A stretch of 64,000 bases of DNA, taken from contig NZ_CP022436.1 in assembly GCF_002224285.1 (NCBI RefSeq), positions 4,030,001 through 4,094,000 on the forward strand. Reading direction: 5' to 3'. Positions 1-7,348 of this stretch are shown in pieces (positions within the stretch are counted from its first letter, which is position 1; each line of letters opens with the position of its first letter). This DNA comes from Arthrobacter sp. YN (lineage in GTDB: Bacteria; Actinomycetota; Actinomycetes; Actinomycetales; Micrococcaceae). The notes beneath the pieces are model-generated. The model saw only the letters and a program-made list of their open reading frames with translations, was not told the origin of the DNA and made no database searches. The translations under genes and the position numbers were made by a program.

Positions 1-290
1 GCACAGGCAGCAAACCAGAAGTTCAAGACCGTGACTTTGCCCTTGAGGTCCTCGGGCTTTACCGTCTCCCCGTTAAAGAGGGTGCCCTTGAGCGCCACTG
101 GCGCGGCACGGTCCGCCTTCGCGAACTCTGTCACCGAACCATCGCCGGCTACGTAGTTCTTGTTGTCGCCTGCCTTGGCTTGCTTGGCGAGGGAATCTTC
201 CTGGGCACACGCGGACAGGCCCATGGTCAGTCCTGCGAGGAGGACGCCACCGGCAGTCAACGCGCTGCGGCGTGAGAGGTTGTTGTCCAT
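1..290 (-). CDS. TlpA/ResA-like thiol-disulfide oxidoreductase lipoprotein (partial)
   Basis: This gene starts with ATG at 290 and runs off the left edge. The N-terminus has two arginines (SRRSA), a hydrophobic stretch and a lipobox ending LSAC, so it is a probable lipoprotein anchored outside the membrane. The last visible residues, GKVTVLNFWFAAC, match the strand that precedes the CxxC active site of TlpA/ResA thioredoxin-like proteins; the second cysteine is beyond the edge. ResA-type proteins reduce apocytochrome c during haem attachment. The start lies 4 bases past the stop of the phosphatase gene, so the two are probably co-transcribed. In actinobacteria ccdA, resB and ccsB usually follow; they cannot be seen here. 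Confidence 0.8.
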   Translation of the reverse strand, partial: MDNNLSRRSALTAGGVLLAGLTMGLSACAQEDSLAKQAKAGDNKNYVAGDGSVTEFAKADRAAPVALKGTLFNGETVKPEDLKGKVTVLNFWFAAC

Positions 291-294
291 GCCT

Positions 295-960
295 CTATGC
301 CCCCGGGGTGCTCGCCGCGCCGGGGAGCAGGACGGCAGCAGGTTCGGTGTACTCAACGCGCACGATCTTGCCGTTCCCGTCCAGGGTCAGGGACGTCAGG
401 GACGTGAGCGTGCATTCGCGCTTGCGGGGATCGTGTGCCAGCCGCCGTCCCTCTGCCGTCAAACGGGTTGACCAGATGGGGAGCTGATGGCTCACGAGGA
501 TGGCTTCGGCACCGTCGCCACCCAACTCAACCGCCTTGGCACGGGCGTCTTCAACGGCGGCCAGCACCCGGGCGGCTTGGTCCTTGTACGGCTCGCCCCA
601 GGATGGACGCAGAGGATTGCGGAAGTAGATCCAGTGCTTGGGCTTCAGGAATTCACTCTTGGTGGGGTGCAGCCCCTCAAAGTGGTTCTCGGCCTCGATG
701 ATCCGGGGCTCGGTGGTGATCTCCAGGTTCAGGGCCTCCGCAGTGGGCATGGCCGTTTCCTGGGCGCGGGTCAGCGGTGAGGCGACCAAGTGGACAATCT
801 TGGCACCCTGGCCGGCACGTGCCACAAAGTGGTCGGCCAGCATACGGGCCATCTCCCGGCCACGCTCGGAGAGGTGGAATTCCGGCAGGCGACCGTACAG
901 GACGCCGTCGGGATTGTGGACCTCGCCATGGCGAAGCAGGTGGACAGTTGCTTGGGGCAT
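295..960 (-). CDS. Histidine phosphatase family protein (phosphoglycerate mutase-like)
   Basis: This is a 221-residue branch-1 histidine phosphatase. The N-terminal LLRHGEV carries the RHG catalytic motif with the phospho-accepting histidine at about residue 10. ASPLTRAQETA around residue 61 is the usual second arginine motif, and SHQLP around residue 158 supplies the second catalytic histidine. The length fits the family. The substrate cannot be told from sequence; members include phosphoglycerate mutases and broad phosphatases. It is directly upstream of the TlpA-like gene, an arrangement I recall from actinobacterial cytochrome c maturation clusters. Confidence 0.85.
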   Translation of the reverse strand: MPQATVHLLRHGEVHNPDGVLYGRLPEFHLSERGREMARMLADHFVARAGQGAKIVHLVASPLTRAQETAMPTAEALNLEITTEPRIIEAENHFEGLHPTKSEFLKPKHWIYFRNPLRPSWGEPYKDQAARVLAAVEDARAKAVELGGDGAEAILVSHQLPIWSTRLTAEGRRLAHDPRKRECTLTSLTSLTLDGNGKIVRVEYTEPAAVLLPGAASTPGA

Positions 961-999
961 GTTTACCAGTTTCTCAAAGAAGCGGGGCGATCCGAAATC

Positions 1000-1079
1000 T
1001 TCTACCGCTAGTAGAACTCAAAGTTTTTCCGAAATGTTCCCCGGAGTTGGAATAAAAGATGCATATGCATGTTTATACT
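1000..1079 (+). promoter_or_regulatory. Promoter and operator-like palindrome ahead of the YceI gene
   Basis: ATGCATATGCAT at 1059-1070 is a perfect 12-bp palindrome. It extends to 1055-1074 (AAA and TTT outer arms) with one G/G mismatch per arm. TATACT at 1074-1079 looks like a -10 box, so the palindrome would sit between the -35 and -10 elements, where a repressor (for example MarR type) would block. A second inverted repeat, TTCTAC-N5-GTAGAA, lies at 1000-1016. No regulator gene is adjacent. Confidence 0.5.
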
Positions 1080-1164
1080 GGACACGAAGCTCGGTTGACG
1101 CTTCAAGCAATGAGCTCGACCGGGCAAGCACGCAGTACCTACCAATCGATATAGGAGCAACACC

Positions 1165-1719
1165 ATGATGACTCTCCCCGCTTCCGTCACCACCGGCACC
1201 TGGACCCTCGACGCTTCCCACAGCGAGATCGGCTTCACCGTCCGCCACGCAGGAATCAGCAAGGTCCGCGGCCAGTTCAAGGACGCTTCGGCCACCCTCG
1301 AAGTTGGCGAAGCCCTGACCGACTCCAAGGTCACCGCCACCATCCAGACCGCCAGCTTCGACTCCGGCGACGTCAACCGCGATGGCCACGTCAAGGGCGA
1401 AGACTTCTTCGACGTGGAGAAGTTCCCGGAAATCACGTTCGTGTCCCGCCACGTCAAGGCCAACGGCAACAGCTTCGACCTCGTGGGCGATCTCACAATC
1501 AAGGGCGTGACCAAGGAAGTTTCCATCGAGACCGAATTCAACGGCGTCGCAGTGGATCCCTTCGGCAACACCCGCGCCGGCGTTTCCGGCGAAACCACCA
1601 TCAGCCGCAAGGACTTCGGCCTCACCTGGAACGCCGTCCTCGAAGCCGGCGGCGTGCTGGTCAGCGACAAGGTTGTCATCAACCTGGAACTCGCTTTCAT
1701 CGCACCGGCCGCTGCATAG
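1165..1719 (+). CDS. YceI family lipid-binding-like protein
   Basis: The 184-residue protein has the hallmarks of the YceI family: TGTWTLDASHSEIGFTVRHAGISKVRG at the N-terminus, the GDVNRDGHVKGEDFFDVEKFPEITF segment in the middle, and the C-terminal FGLTWNA block. YceI proteins form a lipocalin-like beta barrel that binds polyisoprenoids or similar lipids. There is no signal peptide here, as is common in actinobacterial members, so a cytoplasmic location is likely. The start ATG is supported by AGGAG at 1153-1157. A palindrome overlapping the presumed promoter suggests repressor control. A hairpin terminator follows. Confidence 0.9.
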   Translation: MMTLPASVTTGTWTLDASHSEIGFTVRHAGISKVRGQFKDASATLEVGEALTDSKVTATIQTASFDSGDVNRDGHVKGEDFFDVEKFPEITFVSRHVKANGNSFDLVGDLTIKGVTKEVSIETEFNGVAVDPFGNTRAGVSGETTISRKDFGLTWNAVLEAGGVLVSDKVVINLELAFIAPAAA

Positions 1720-1748
1720 TCTTTTTCTCCTGACGCGGATTCACCCCA

Positions 1749-1790
1749 ACGGCGCCACCCACAGCCCCCGGCTGTGCGGGGGCGCCGTTT
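1749..1790 (+). terminator. Hairpin terminator after the YceI gene
   Basis: ACGGCGCC (1749-1756) pairs with GGCGCCGT (1781-1788). Inside it CACAGCC (1760-1766) pairs with GGCTGTG (1770-1776). Three T's follow the outer stem. Confidence 0.6.
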
Positions 1791-1887
1791 CGCATATCCG
1801 GAAGTCACCCCGCAATTGTTCGGCAAACAGCCTGTATTTGCCTGCGAGTTGCCTCCGAAGTTCCTATGCAACCTTCAACCTGCGGTC

Positions 1888-1893
1888 TACAGT
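1888..1893 (+). promoter_or_regulatory. -10 box for a probable leaderless mRNA
   Basis: TACAGT lies exactly six bases before the ATG at 1900, so transcription would begin at or next to the start codon. No ribosome binding site is visible. Confidence 0.45.
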
Positions 1894-1899
1894 GATGCC

Positions 1900-2595
1900 A
1901 TGAGTACCCCAGACGAAGCACCACAGCCACAGCAGCCCGGCTCCCAGCCTCCGCAGCCCGGCAATGTTCCTCCTTCGGGTTACCAGCCTCCGCAGGGCTA
2001 CCAGCCGCCGTCGCAACCGGGCCAATATTCACAGCCCGGCCCGGCACAGCCCGGCCCACCGCAGGCAGGCCCAGGACAGCCCGCCCCGGGGCAGCCTGGT
2101 TTCCACTTCGAAATGCCCACCGACGGGCCCCGCAACTTCAACGACGTCATGCCCCAGGGCGGATTCTCTGGAATGTTCAAGACCCAGGGCCTCCCCACCG
2201 AGCTGAAGGTTTCGTACTTCATCTGGGTGATCTCCGGACTCCTTGGCCTGCTGTTCGGGCTGATCGGATTCTTCGCGATCATTGCCCTCTTCGCTTTCGC
2301 CCCTGGCGTTGCAGCCATCCTGCTGATCATCCTTATCCTCACGCTGGCCGTGGCAGCGGCGCAGGTAGTCCTGGCGATGAAGATGAAGGAAGGCAAAGAG
2401 TGGGCCCGCCTCGCCCTCACCATCGTGGCCGGCATCTCCTTGCTCCTCACCATTTTCAGTGCGGCCAGTGCCGGCGGCTCCAGCACGGGCCTTGGCAGCA
2501 ACTGGTTCGGCTTCCTTGTCAGCGCTGTAGCCGTAGTCCTGATGTGGCTTCCGAATTCACAACTTTGGTTCAAGGCAGTCAAGGGTCACGCTTAG
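1900..2595 (+). CDS. Proline/glutamine-rich membrane protein
   Basis: This is a 231-residue protein of unknown function. Residues 1 to about 75 are a disordered tail rich in P, Q and G (repeated QPG and GYQPP). The rest contains three or four hydrophobic segments: YFIWVISGLLGLLFGLIGFF, a second long one through ILLIILILTLAVAAAQVV, then LTIVAGISLLLTIFSAA and FLVSAVAVVLMWL. KEGKEWARLALT is a short basic loop also seen as RKGKNWARILGT in the next gene, so the two proteins share a fold. I chose ATG 1900 because the preceding in-frame codons lack support and a -10 box lies six bases upstream. Confidence 0.75.
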   Translation: MSTPDEAPQPQQPGSQPPQPGNVPPSGYQPPQGYQPPSQPGQYSQPGPAQPGPPQAGPGQPAPGQPGFHFEMPTDGPRNFNDVMPQGGFSGMFKTQGLPTELKVSYFIWVISGLLGLLFGLIGFFAIIALFAFAPGVAAILLIILILTLAVAAAQVVLAMKMKEGKEWARLALTIVAGISLLLTIFSAASAGGSSTGLGSNWFGFLVSAVAVVLMWLPNSQLWFKAVKGHA

Positions 2596-2643
2596 CGCTG
2601 ACGCAACTGCCGTCGTCGTGCCTTATCGGCGGTAATGCAGGCT

Positions 2644-2683
2644 GAAGGCCGCGGTACATCCTCCCGGATTGCCGCGGCTTTCA
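2644..2683 (+). terminator. Possible hairpin terminator
   Basis: AAGGCCGCGG and the later CCGCGGCTTT form an imperfect stem around a loop of about 16 bases, with a short T run. The remaining 170 bases before the next gene show nothing else clear. Confidence 0.35.
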
Positions 2684-2856
2684 TCATGAAGGCGTAAGCC
2701 AACATGATGATTTTTGCCGTGAGCCGGAAATACCTGCGTGGGATCACCTGCAGCGTCAGACCCGGGAGGTACGGTGGAAGCAGAACCACGCTGGGGGCAG
2801 GGTCATTTTGCTGATCCCGGCGGCCGCACCAGCAGTCGAACAAGCAAAGGAATGCC

Positions 2857-3612
2857 ATGAGCAACCCTCCCTACCCGCCGTCAAACCCGGGCGATGCCAA
2901 CCAGCCCGAGCAGCCGGGAACCCAGCCCGCCGCTCCCGCCACGCCTCAGTACGGCCAGCAAAGCCCCGCCGCACCGCAGTATGGCCAGCAGAGCCCCGCC
3001 GCGCCGCAGTATGGCCAGCAGAGCCCCGCCGCGCCGCAGTATGGCCAGCAGTCATCCCCGTACGGCCAGGCTCCCGGCGCTCCGCAATACGGACAGGACA
3101 CCAACTGGCCCAGCCAGCAGCCCGGTCCCACCGCTGTGCCGCCCATGGTCAACTACGCCTTCTGGATGATCGTTGCCGCCGGCGTTCTGTCCGCCATCAG
3201 CTCGATCCTGTTGGCCACCACTGGTGCTGACGCCTTTATCAACGCCATGAACCAGCAGGCAAGCCAGCAGGGAACCGACCTCCCCGAAGGGTCCATGGAA
3301 AGCATGCGCGGTGTGATCGGCGTCAGCGCCGTCGTCGGCGCGATTCTGGCCCTCGGTCTCTATGCCTTGGTCGCTTTCCCGGTCCGCAAGGGCAAGAACT
3401 GGGCGCGAATCCTGGGGACCGTCTTCGCGGCCATCTCCGTCCTGGGCCTCACCGGCCTGTTCCAGTTCGGTGCCACCTACGGCATCCTGCAGCTCATCGT
3501 GATCCTGCTGGGAGTCGCGGCGATCGTCATGCTGTACCTGCCGGCGTCGGCCCCGTACTTCCGCAAGGCGCAGCCGTTCGGAAACCCGTACCAGAACCCG
3601 TACGGCCGCTAA
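2857..3612 (+). CDS. Proline-rich membrane protein with AAPQYGQQSP repeats
   Basis: This 251-residue protein resembles its upstream neighbour. Residues 1 to about 90 are low-complexity, with AAPQYGQQSP in tandem, encoded by a near-identical 30-bp DNA repeat. Four hydrophobic segments follow, for example FWMIVAAGVLSAISSILLAT and LIVILLGVAAIVMLYL. The loop RKGKNWARILGT matches the paralogous gene. The function is unknown; such proteins are common near core genes in Micrococcaceae. ATG 2857 is preceded by AAAGGA at a suitable distance. The repeat block probably varies in copy number between strains. Confidence 0.8.
   Translation: MSNPPYPPSNPGDANQPEQPGTQPAAPATPQYGQQSPAAPQYGQQSPAAPQYGQQSPAAPQYGQQSSPYGQAPGAPQYGQDTNWPSQQPGPTAVPPMVNYAFWMIVAAGVLSAISSILLATTGADAFINAMNQQASQQGTDLPEGSMESMRGVIGVSAVVGAILALGLYALVAFPVRKGKNWARILGTVFAAISVLGLTGLFQFGATYGILQLIVILLGVAAIVMLYLPASAPYFRKAQPFGNPYQNPYGR
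2944..3054 (+). repeat. In-frame 30-bp tandem repeat
   Basis: Three full copies and one partial copy of a 30-bp unit (CCGCAGTATGGCCAGCAG plus a spacer) encode AAPQYGQQSP. The copies differ by a few bases only. Confidence 0.85.
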
Positions 3613-3661
3613 ACACTCAGAGTTCCAGACGATTCAAGCGCGGGCGCGGACCCGGCGAAGG

Positions 3662-4369
3662 CTAAACAGCCTGGCCCGGTGTCTGCGCCCGTTGTGCGTG
3701 GTACGCCAAAATCTGAAGCTCAGTGGCCATGTCCACCTTGCGGAGGTTCACGTGCGGAGGGACCTGCAACAGCACCGGCGCGAAGCTGAGGATGCTCCGG
3801 ATCCCGGCGGCAATCACTCGGTCGCACACAGCCTGGGCTACCGTGGCGGGCAACGCCAGCACCACCATGTTGGTGTGGGTGCGTTCCAGGACCCGCTCAA
3901 GCTCCGCGGAGTCGCTGACGCGCAGCCAGCCTACTTCGTTGCCGATCACCATGGGGTCAGCGTCGAAGATGGCTACGACGTCGAAGCCGCGGGACTCAAA
4001 GCCGCCATACCGGGCCAAGGCCTTGCCGAGGTTACCCGCGCCCACAATGGCAACTTTCCAGTCATGGGTCAGGCCCAAGGCCGCGGCAATGTGGCGGCTC
4101 AGATACTGGACTTCATAGCCGACACCGCGTGTCCCATACGAGCCCACGTAGGAAAGATCCTTGCGCAGGGTGGACGAGCTGACACCTGAGGCTTCCGCCA
4201 GCGCTTCGGACGAGACCCGCTCCACGCCTTCAGCCAGCAGGGAGTTGAGCGCGCGCAAATAGAGCGTCATCCGGGCCACAGCCGCGGGCGGGATCTGCTT
4301 GGTGGCAGGTTCGTTGTCCCCGGTTGCAGCCTCCGGGGACGGTTCCAGCGCAGTCACGGTATTCTCCAT
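3662..4369 (-). CDS. rex: Redox-sensing transcriptional repressor Rex
   Basis: The product is about 235 residues. It has the Rex layout: an N-terminal winged helix (IPPAAVARMTLYLRALNSLLAEGVERVSSEALAEASGVSSSTLRKDLSYVGSYGTRGVGY region, with the typical RKDLS and GTRGVGY motifs) and a Rossmann domain with VGAGNLGKAL that binds NAD(H). Rex represses respiratory and fermentative genes when the NADH/NAD+ ratio is low. I chose ATG 4369; a reading from TTG at 4417 is open too but adds 16 residues without a ribosome site. The glutaredoxin gene lies upstream on the same strand with a 72-base gap, a usual actinobacterial pairing. Confidence 0.93.
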   Translation of the reverse strand: MENTVTALEPSPEAATGDNEPATKQIPPAAVARMTLYLRALNSLLAEGVERVSSEALAEASGVSSSTLRKDLSYVGSYGTRGVGYEVQYLSRHIAAALGLTHDWKVAIVGAGNLGKALARYGGFESRGFDVVAIFDADPMVIGNEVGWLRVSDSAELERVLERTHTNMVVLALPATVAQAVCDRVIAAGIRSILSFAPVLLQVPPHVNLRKVDMATELQILAYHAQRAQTPGQAV

Positions 4370-4441
4370 TGCGTCGCTTTGTTGTTCCACTCTATGACCC
4401 ACGGCCGGACTCAACAAAAGCCATTACCAACGGGTAACCCC

Positions 4442-4696
4442 TCAGCCCTCCAGGACCTTCTTCAGGGTGCGGGTGAGCCGTTCTTCGTCAATCTTCCAAA
4501 AATCACGCTGGACGCCGTCCACCAGCACCACGGGAATCTCTTCCGCGAAGCGCTCCTGCAGTTGGGGATCGCCGTCGATCCGCTGCTCCTTCCACGGCAC
4601 GCCAAGACTCTTAGTGACACGCTCGACGGCGGCACGCGCCTCGGTGCACAGGTGGCAGTCAGCTTTGGTGAGGAGAACGACGTCGGGAATAGCCAT
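4442..4696 (-). CDS. Glutaredoxin family protein
   Basis: This is an 84-residue thioredoxin-fold protein. VVLLTKADCHLCTEA shows the first beta strand and a CxxC motif (CHLC). Such small proteins (glutaredoxin-like, DUF836 type) sit next to rex in many actinobacteria and probably act as thiol-disulfide reductants; the substrate is unknown. TACCTT (reverse strand, 4703-4708) lies exactly six bases before the ATG and there is no ribosome binding site, so the mRNA is probably leaderless. The first repeat array starts 24 bases upstream of the gene. Confidence 0.85.
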   Translation of the reverse strand: MAIPDVVLLTKADCHLCTEARAAVERVTKSLGVPWKEQRIDGDPQLQERFAEEIPVVLVDGVQRDFWKIDEERLTRTLKKVLEG

Positions 4697-4702
4697 GCCT
4701 CA

Positions 4703-4708
4703 AAGGTA
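4703..4708 (-). promoter_or_regulatory. -10 box for a probable leaderless mRNA (glutaredoxin)
   Basis: Read on the reverse strand this is TACCTT, six bases from the ATG at 4696. Confidence 0.45.
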
Positions 4709-4719
4709 CCGGGCCAGCG

Positions 4720-4896
4720 CTCTCTCACATCCCGAGCCCTCCCCACCGACCCTCTCTCACATCCCACGCCCTCCCCGCCGACCCTCTCTCACATCCCGAG
4801 CCCTTCCGGCCCGACCCTCTCTCACATCCCACACCCTCCCGGCCCGACCCTCTCTCACATCCCACACCCTCCCGGCCCGACCCTCTCTCACATCCC
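4720..4896. repeat. Repeat array 1: six copies of CTCTCTCACATCCC
   Basis: Perfect copies of the 14-mer begin at 4720, 4752, 4784, 4817, 4850 and 4883, so the period is 32-33 bp. The spacers are C-rich and similar to each other. The array fills the divergent promoter region between the glutaredoxin and HAD hydrolase genes. The same core forms arrays 2 and 3 downstream. Confidence 0.9.
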
Positions 4897-4950
4897 ACGC
4901 CCGACTGTGACGTCACCGTGCGCCCTCGAACGCGGACCGCGCCGATTGAC

Positions 4951-4956
4951 TAGACT
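4951..4956 (+). promoter_or_regulatory. -10 box for a probable leaderless mRNA (HAD hydrolase)
   Basis: TAGACT lies six bases before the ATG at 4963, with no ribosome binding site. Confidence 0.5.
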
Positions 4957-4962
4957 CAAGGC

Positions 4963-5811
4963 ATGCCCGAGGAGAAGAACGCCGCCGTGGTCGCAGACGC
5001 CTTGGTGCAGAAGCCCACCGTGCAGAAGGACAACGTGCAGAGGCGCACGGGCGAAGCCGCCTTCTTCGACGTCGACAACACCTTGATGAAGGGCGCCAGC
5101 CTCTTCCACGTAGCCCGCAAAATGTACGAACGCAAGGCTTTCACACTGTCGCAAGCGGCCGGATTCGCCTGGAAGCAGTTCAAATTCGTCATGCGCGGAG
5201 AGAACATGGAGGACGTCCACTCGGTCCGCGACTCGGCGCTTACCCTTGCTGCCGGCATCACAGTGGATGACATCAAAGCCCTGGGTGAAGAGGTCTACGA
5301 CGAAATGATCGAGTCGCGGATCTGGCCTGGGACCAAGGCACTCGCGGAACAGCACCTCAGAGTCGGACGCAAAGTCTGGCTCGTCACGGCTACACCCATC
5401 GAGGTGGCCACGGTCATTTCCACCCGGCTCGGGCTGACCGGCGCCCTTGGCACGGTGGGTGAAGTGGAAGACGGCATGTACACAGGGAAACTCGTGGGCG
5501 ACATCCTGCACGGACCGGCGAAGGCAGTCGCGGTCCAGCTCGTCGCTGATCGGGAGGGCTTGGATCTGGATCATTGCTGGGCGTACAGCGATTCTGCCAA
5601 CGACATCCCTTTGCTCACCATGGTGGGTCATCCCGTGGTGATCAACCCGGACGCCAAGTTGCGCCGGCACGCCCGCGAGAACAACTGGCCCGTGTACGAC
5701 TTCCGTTCCGGTCGCCGCGCGGCAACGCTCGGACTCAAGGCCGCCACGGTTGGCGGAGCGGTCTACGGCCTGTGGCGGGGTTTCTCAAGGTTCCGCGGCC
5801 CCCGCATGTGA
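4963..5811 (+). CDS. HAD-IB family hydrolase
   Basis: This 282-residue protein carries the haloacid dehalogenase motifs: AAFFDVDNTLMKG (nucleophile aspartate, motif I, about residue 38), LVTATP (motif II) and YSDSANDIPLL (motif III/IV). The arrangement matches subfamily IB (SerB/CicA-like) phosphatases. The C-terminus after residue 240 is basic and glycine-rich. The likely activity is a phosphomonoesterase with unknown substrate. The stop codon is followed within three bases by repeat array 2. Confidence 0.88.
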   Translation: MPEEKNAAVVADALVQKPTVQKDNVQRRTGEAAFFDVDNTLMKGASLFHVARKMYERKAFTLSQAAGFAWKQFKFVMRGENMEDVHSVRDSALTLAAGITVDDIKALGEEVYDEMIESRIWPGTKALAEQHLRVGRKVWLVTATPIEVATVISTRLGLTGALGTVGEVEDGMYTGKLVGDILHGPAKAVAVQLVADREGLDLDHCWAYSDSANDIPLLTMVGHPVVINPDAKLRRHARENNWPVYDFRSGRRAATLGLKAATVGGAVYGLWRGFSRFRGPRM

Positions 5812-5813
5812 TC

Positions 5814-5926
5814 CTCTCTCACATCCCTCGGGCTTGAACCAAACCATCTCTCACATCCCTCGGGCTTGAACCAAACCATCTCTCACATCCCTCGGGCTTG
5901 AACCAAACCATCTCTCACATCCCTCG
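5814..5926. repeat. Repeat array 2: four copies, period 32 bp
   Basis: Copies begin at 5814, 5846, 5878 and 5910. The shared core is YTCTCTCACATCCCTCGGG (the last copy ends TCGAC), followed by a constant 13-base spacer containing GAACCAAACC. The array lies between the HAD gene and the DUF559 gene. Its orientation is opposite to array 3. Confidence 0.9.
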
Positions 5927-5982
5927 ACTGCCTCTACGAGCCTGTGGATAACTTACGATGACTCAAGCGTTTCTGGGCAAGA

Positions 5983-6954
5983 ATGCCAAGTATGCCGAAT
6001 GCCACGCCCCTTCCGCCCGCGCTGATCAGCGCACCGTTCACCATTGACGAGGCCGAGGCCGCGGGCCTGAAGCAATCGCACCTCTGGAACCGTGTAGGAA
6101 TAGATGGAGTCAGCCGCGGCCTTTACCGTCCATCGGATTGGGACTTTGAGCTGTCGGCGGCTGCAAGGTCGCTGTCAGCCGCAAGTCCGGGGGCATGGAT
6201 ATCCCATGTAACTGCCGCGAGGCTGCATGGTGCGTGCCTTCCACCATGGCTGTCTGATTCCAATGAATTGCATCTCAGCAAGCCAAGGCATCTACCGTCC
6301 GTCCGCCGCAAAGGAGTGATCGGACACACGGTTGTGGCCTCCGACGACGAGATCGAAAATGTTCAAGGCATCCGGATCAGCACTCGGTCGCGTACCTGGT
6401 TGGATCTCGCAAGGCGCCTTCCGCTCGGCGACCTCGTCTGCATGGGTGACGAACTCATTCGCAGACCCAGGCCGGACTTCGAAGAACGCGACGCACCGTT
6501 CACCACACTTGAGGCACTTCGCGAACTGGTGGGCAGGCACAGGAATCTACAGGGCGTCGTCAGGGCACGAGAAGCACTAGAGCTCATGCGTGTCGGCTCC
6601 GACTCCGCGCCAGAGTCGCTGCTCCGCTTGGCAATGCTGGACGCCGGTATCCCCGAACCGGAGCTGCAGGTGCTACTCCGCCCGAACGATCCGTTTTCGC
6701 CGTCCGCGGACTTGGGCTTCCGTGGCCGGCGGGTAGCAATACAGTACGACGGCGGCCATCACCTTGGGCGCGAACAGATATTTAGCGATCGGCGACGCGA
6801 CAAGGCGTTCGAAGCAGCAGGCTGGACGGTCCTGAAATTCGGAAAGGACGACTTGGCGGATAACTTTTCGTCAGCGACTCGTAAGATCAAGAGCGCTCTA
6901 CGCTCAGCATGGCAGGATCCCGCGGTCAGCTCCGGTTTTACCCGAGGGACCTGA
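5983..6954 (+). CDS. AbiEi-like winged helix plus DUF559 (VSR-like) nuclease domain protein
   Basis: The protein has 323 residues. The N-terminus (about 15-60: FTIDEAEAAGLKQSHLWNRV and GLYR) looks like the winged helix of AbiEi-type antitoxins, followed by SHVTAARLHG, also typical of that family. Residues about 235-300 resemble DUF559/VSR endonucleases of the PD-(D/E)xK fold: SADLGFRGRRVAIQYDGGHH then DRRRDKAFEAAGWTVLKF. The usual glutamate before YDG is a glutamine here. DNA cleavage is inferred, not shown. The last codons (TRGT and stop) lie within the first copy of repeat array 3. The start could also be ATG 5992; no ribosome site is clear. Confidence 0.75.
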   Translation: MPSMPNATPLPPALISAPFTIDEAEAAGLKQSHLWNRVGIDGVSRGLYRPSDWDFELSAAARSLSAASPGAWISHVTAARLHGACLPPWLSDSNELHLSKPRHLPSVRRKGVIGHTVVASDDEIENVQGIRISTRSRTWLDLARRLPLGDLVCMGDELIRRPRPDFEERDAPFTTLEALRELVGRHRNLQGVVRAREALELMRVGSDSAPESLLRLAMLDAGIPEPELQVLLRPNDPFSPSADLGFRGRRVAIQYDGGHHLGREQIFSDRRRDKAFEAAGWTVLKFGKDDLADNFSSATRKIKSALRSAWQDPAVSSGFTRGT

Positions 6955-7183
6955 GAGAGGGAACCCACCAAACCCGAGGGACGTGAGAGAGGGAACCCAC
7001 CAAACCCGAGGGACCAGAGAGAGCGACCCCACCAAACCCGAGGGACCTGAGAGAGGGAACCCACCAAACCCGAGGGACGTGAGAGAGGGAACCCACCAAA
7101 CCCGAGGGACCAGAGAGAGCGACCCCACCAAACCCGAGGGACCTGAGAGAGGGAACCCACCAAACCCGAGGGATGTGAGAGAG
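6941..7183. repeat. Repeat array 3: eight copies, exact 32-bp period with 96-bp superperiod
   Basis: Copies of CCCGAGGGANNTGAGAGAG (19 bp) begin at 6941, 6973, 7005, 7037, 7069, 7101, 7133 and 7165. The variable centre follows the order CCT, CGT, CCA, CCT, CGT, CCA, CCT, TGT, so three variants recur as a 96-bp unit. Read on the other strand it is CTCTCTCANNTCCCTCGGG, the same core as array 2 but inverted. Confidence 0.92.
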
Positions 7184-7195
7184 CGTAGGGGACGC

Positions 7196-7231
7196 AAAAA
7201 TGCCCGCCACCTCGAGAGGTAACGGGCATTT
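7196..7231 (-). terminator. Terminator of the bS22 gene
   Basis: TGCCCG (7201-7206) pairs with CGGGCA (7223-7228), with an inner ACCTC/GAGGT stem. On the reverse strand the hairpin ends in five T's. Confidence 0.7.
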
Positions 7232-7249
7232 ACGCTTGATGAAGTATCT

Positions 7250-7348
7250 CTACTTCTTATTGCGGCGCTGGTGGCGAGTCTTGCGAAGCAGCTTGCGGTG
7301 CTTCTTCTTGGCCATACGCTTGCGGCGCTTCTTAATAACTGAACCCAC
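7250..7348 (-). CDS. 30S ribosomal protein bS22 / AURKAIP1-COX24 domain protein
   Basis: This is a 32-residue gene starting with GTG at 7348. It reads MGSVIKKRRKRMAKKKHRK, continues LLRKTRHQRRNKK and stops with TAG at 7250-7252. The protein is almost entirely basic and matches the small actinobacterial ribosomal protein bS22 (AURKAIP1/COX24 domain), described in the mycobacterial 30S subunit. AAGGA lies upstream of the start. The gene is followed by a rho-independent terminator and precedes the bldC-like gene on the same strand. Confidence 0.88.
   Translation of the reverse strand: MGSVIKKRRKRMAKKKHRKLLRKTRHQRRNKK

Noticed and set aside
6941..7183. CRISPR array
   Set aside because: The 32-bp period contains no unique spacers; filler is nearly constant within the array, and no cas genes are present.
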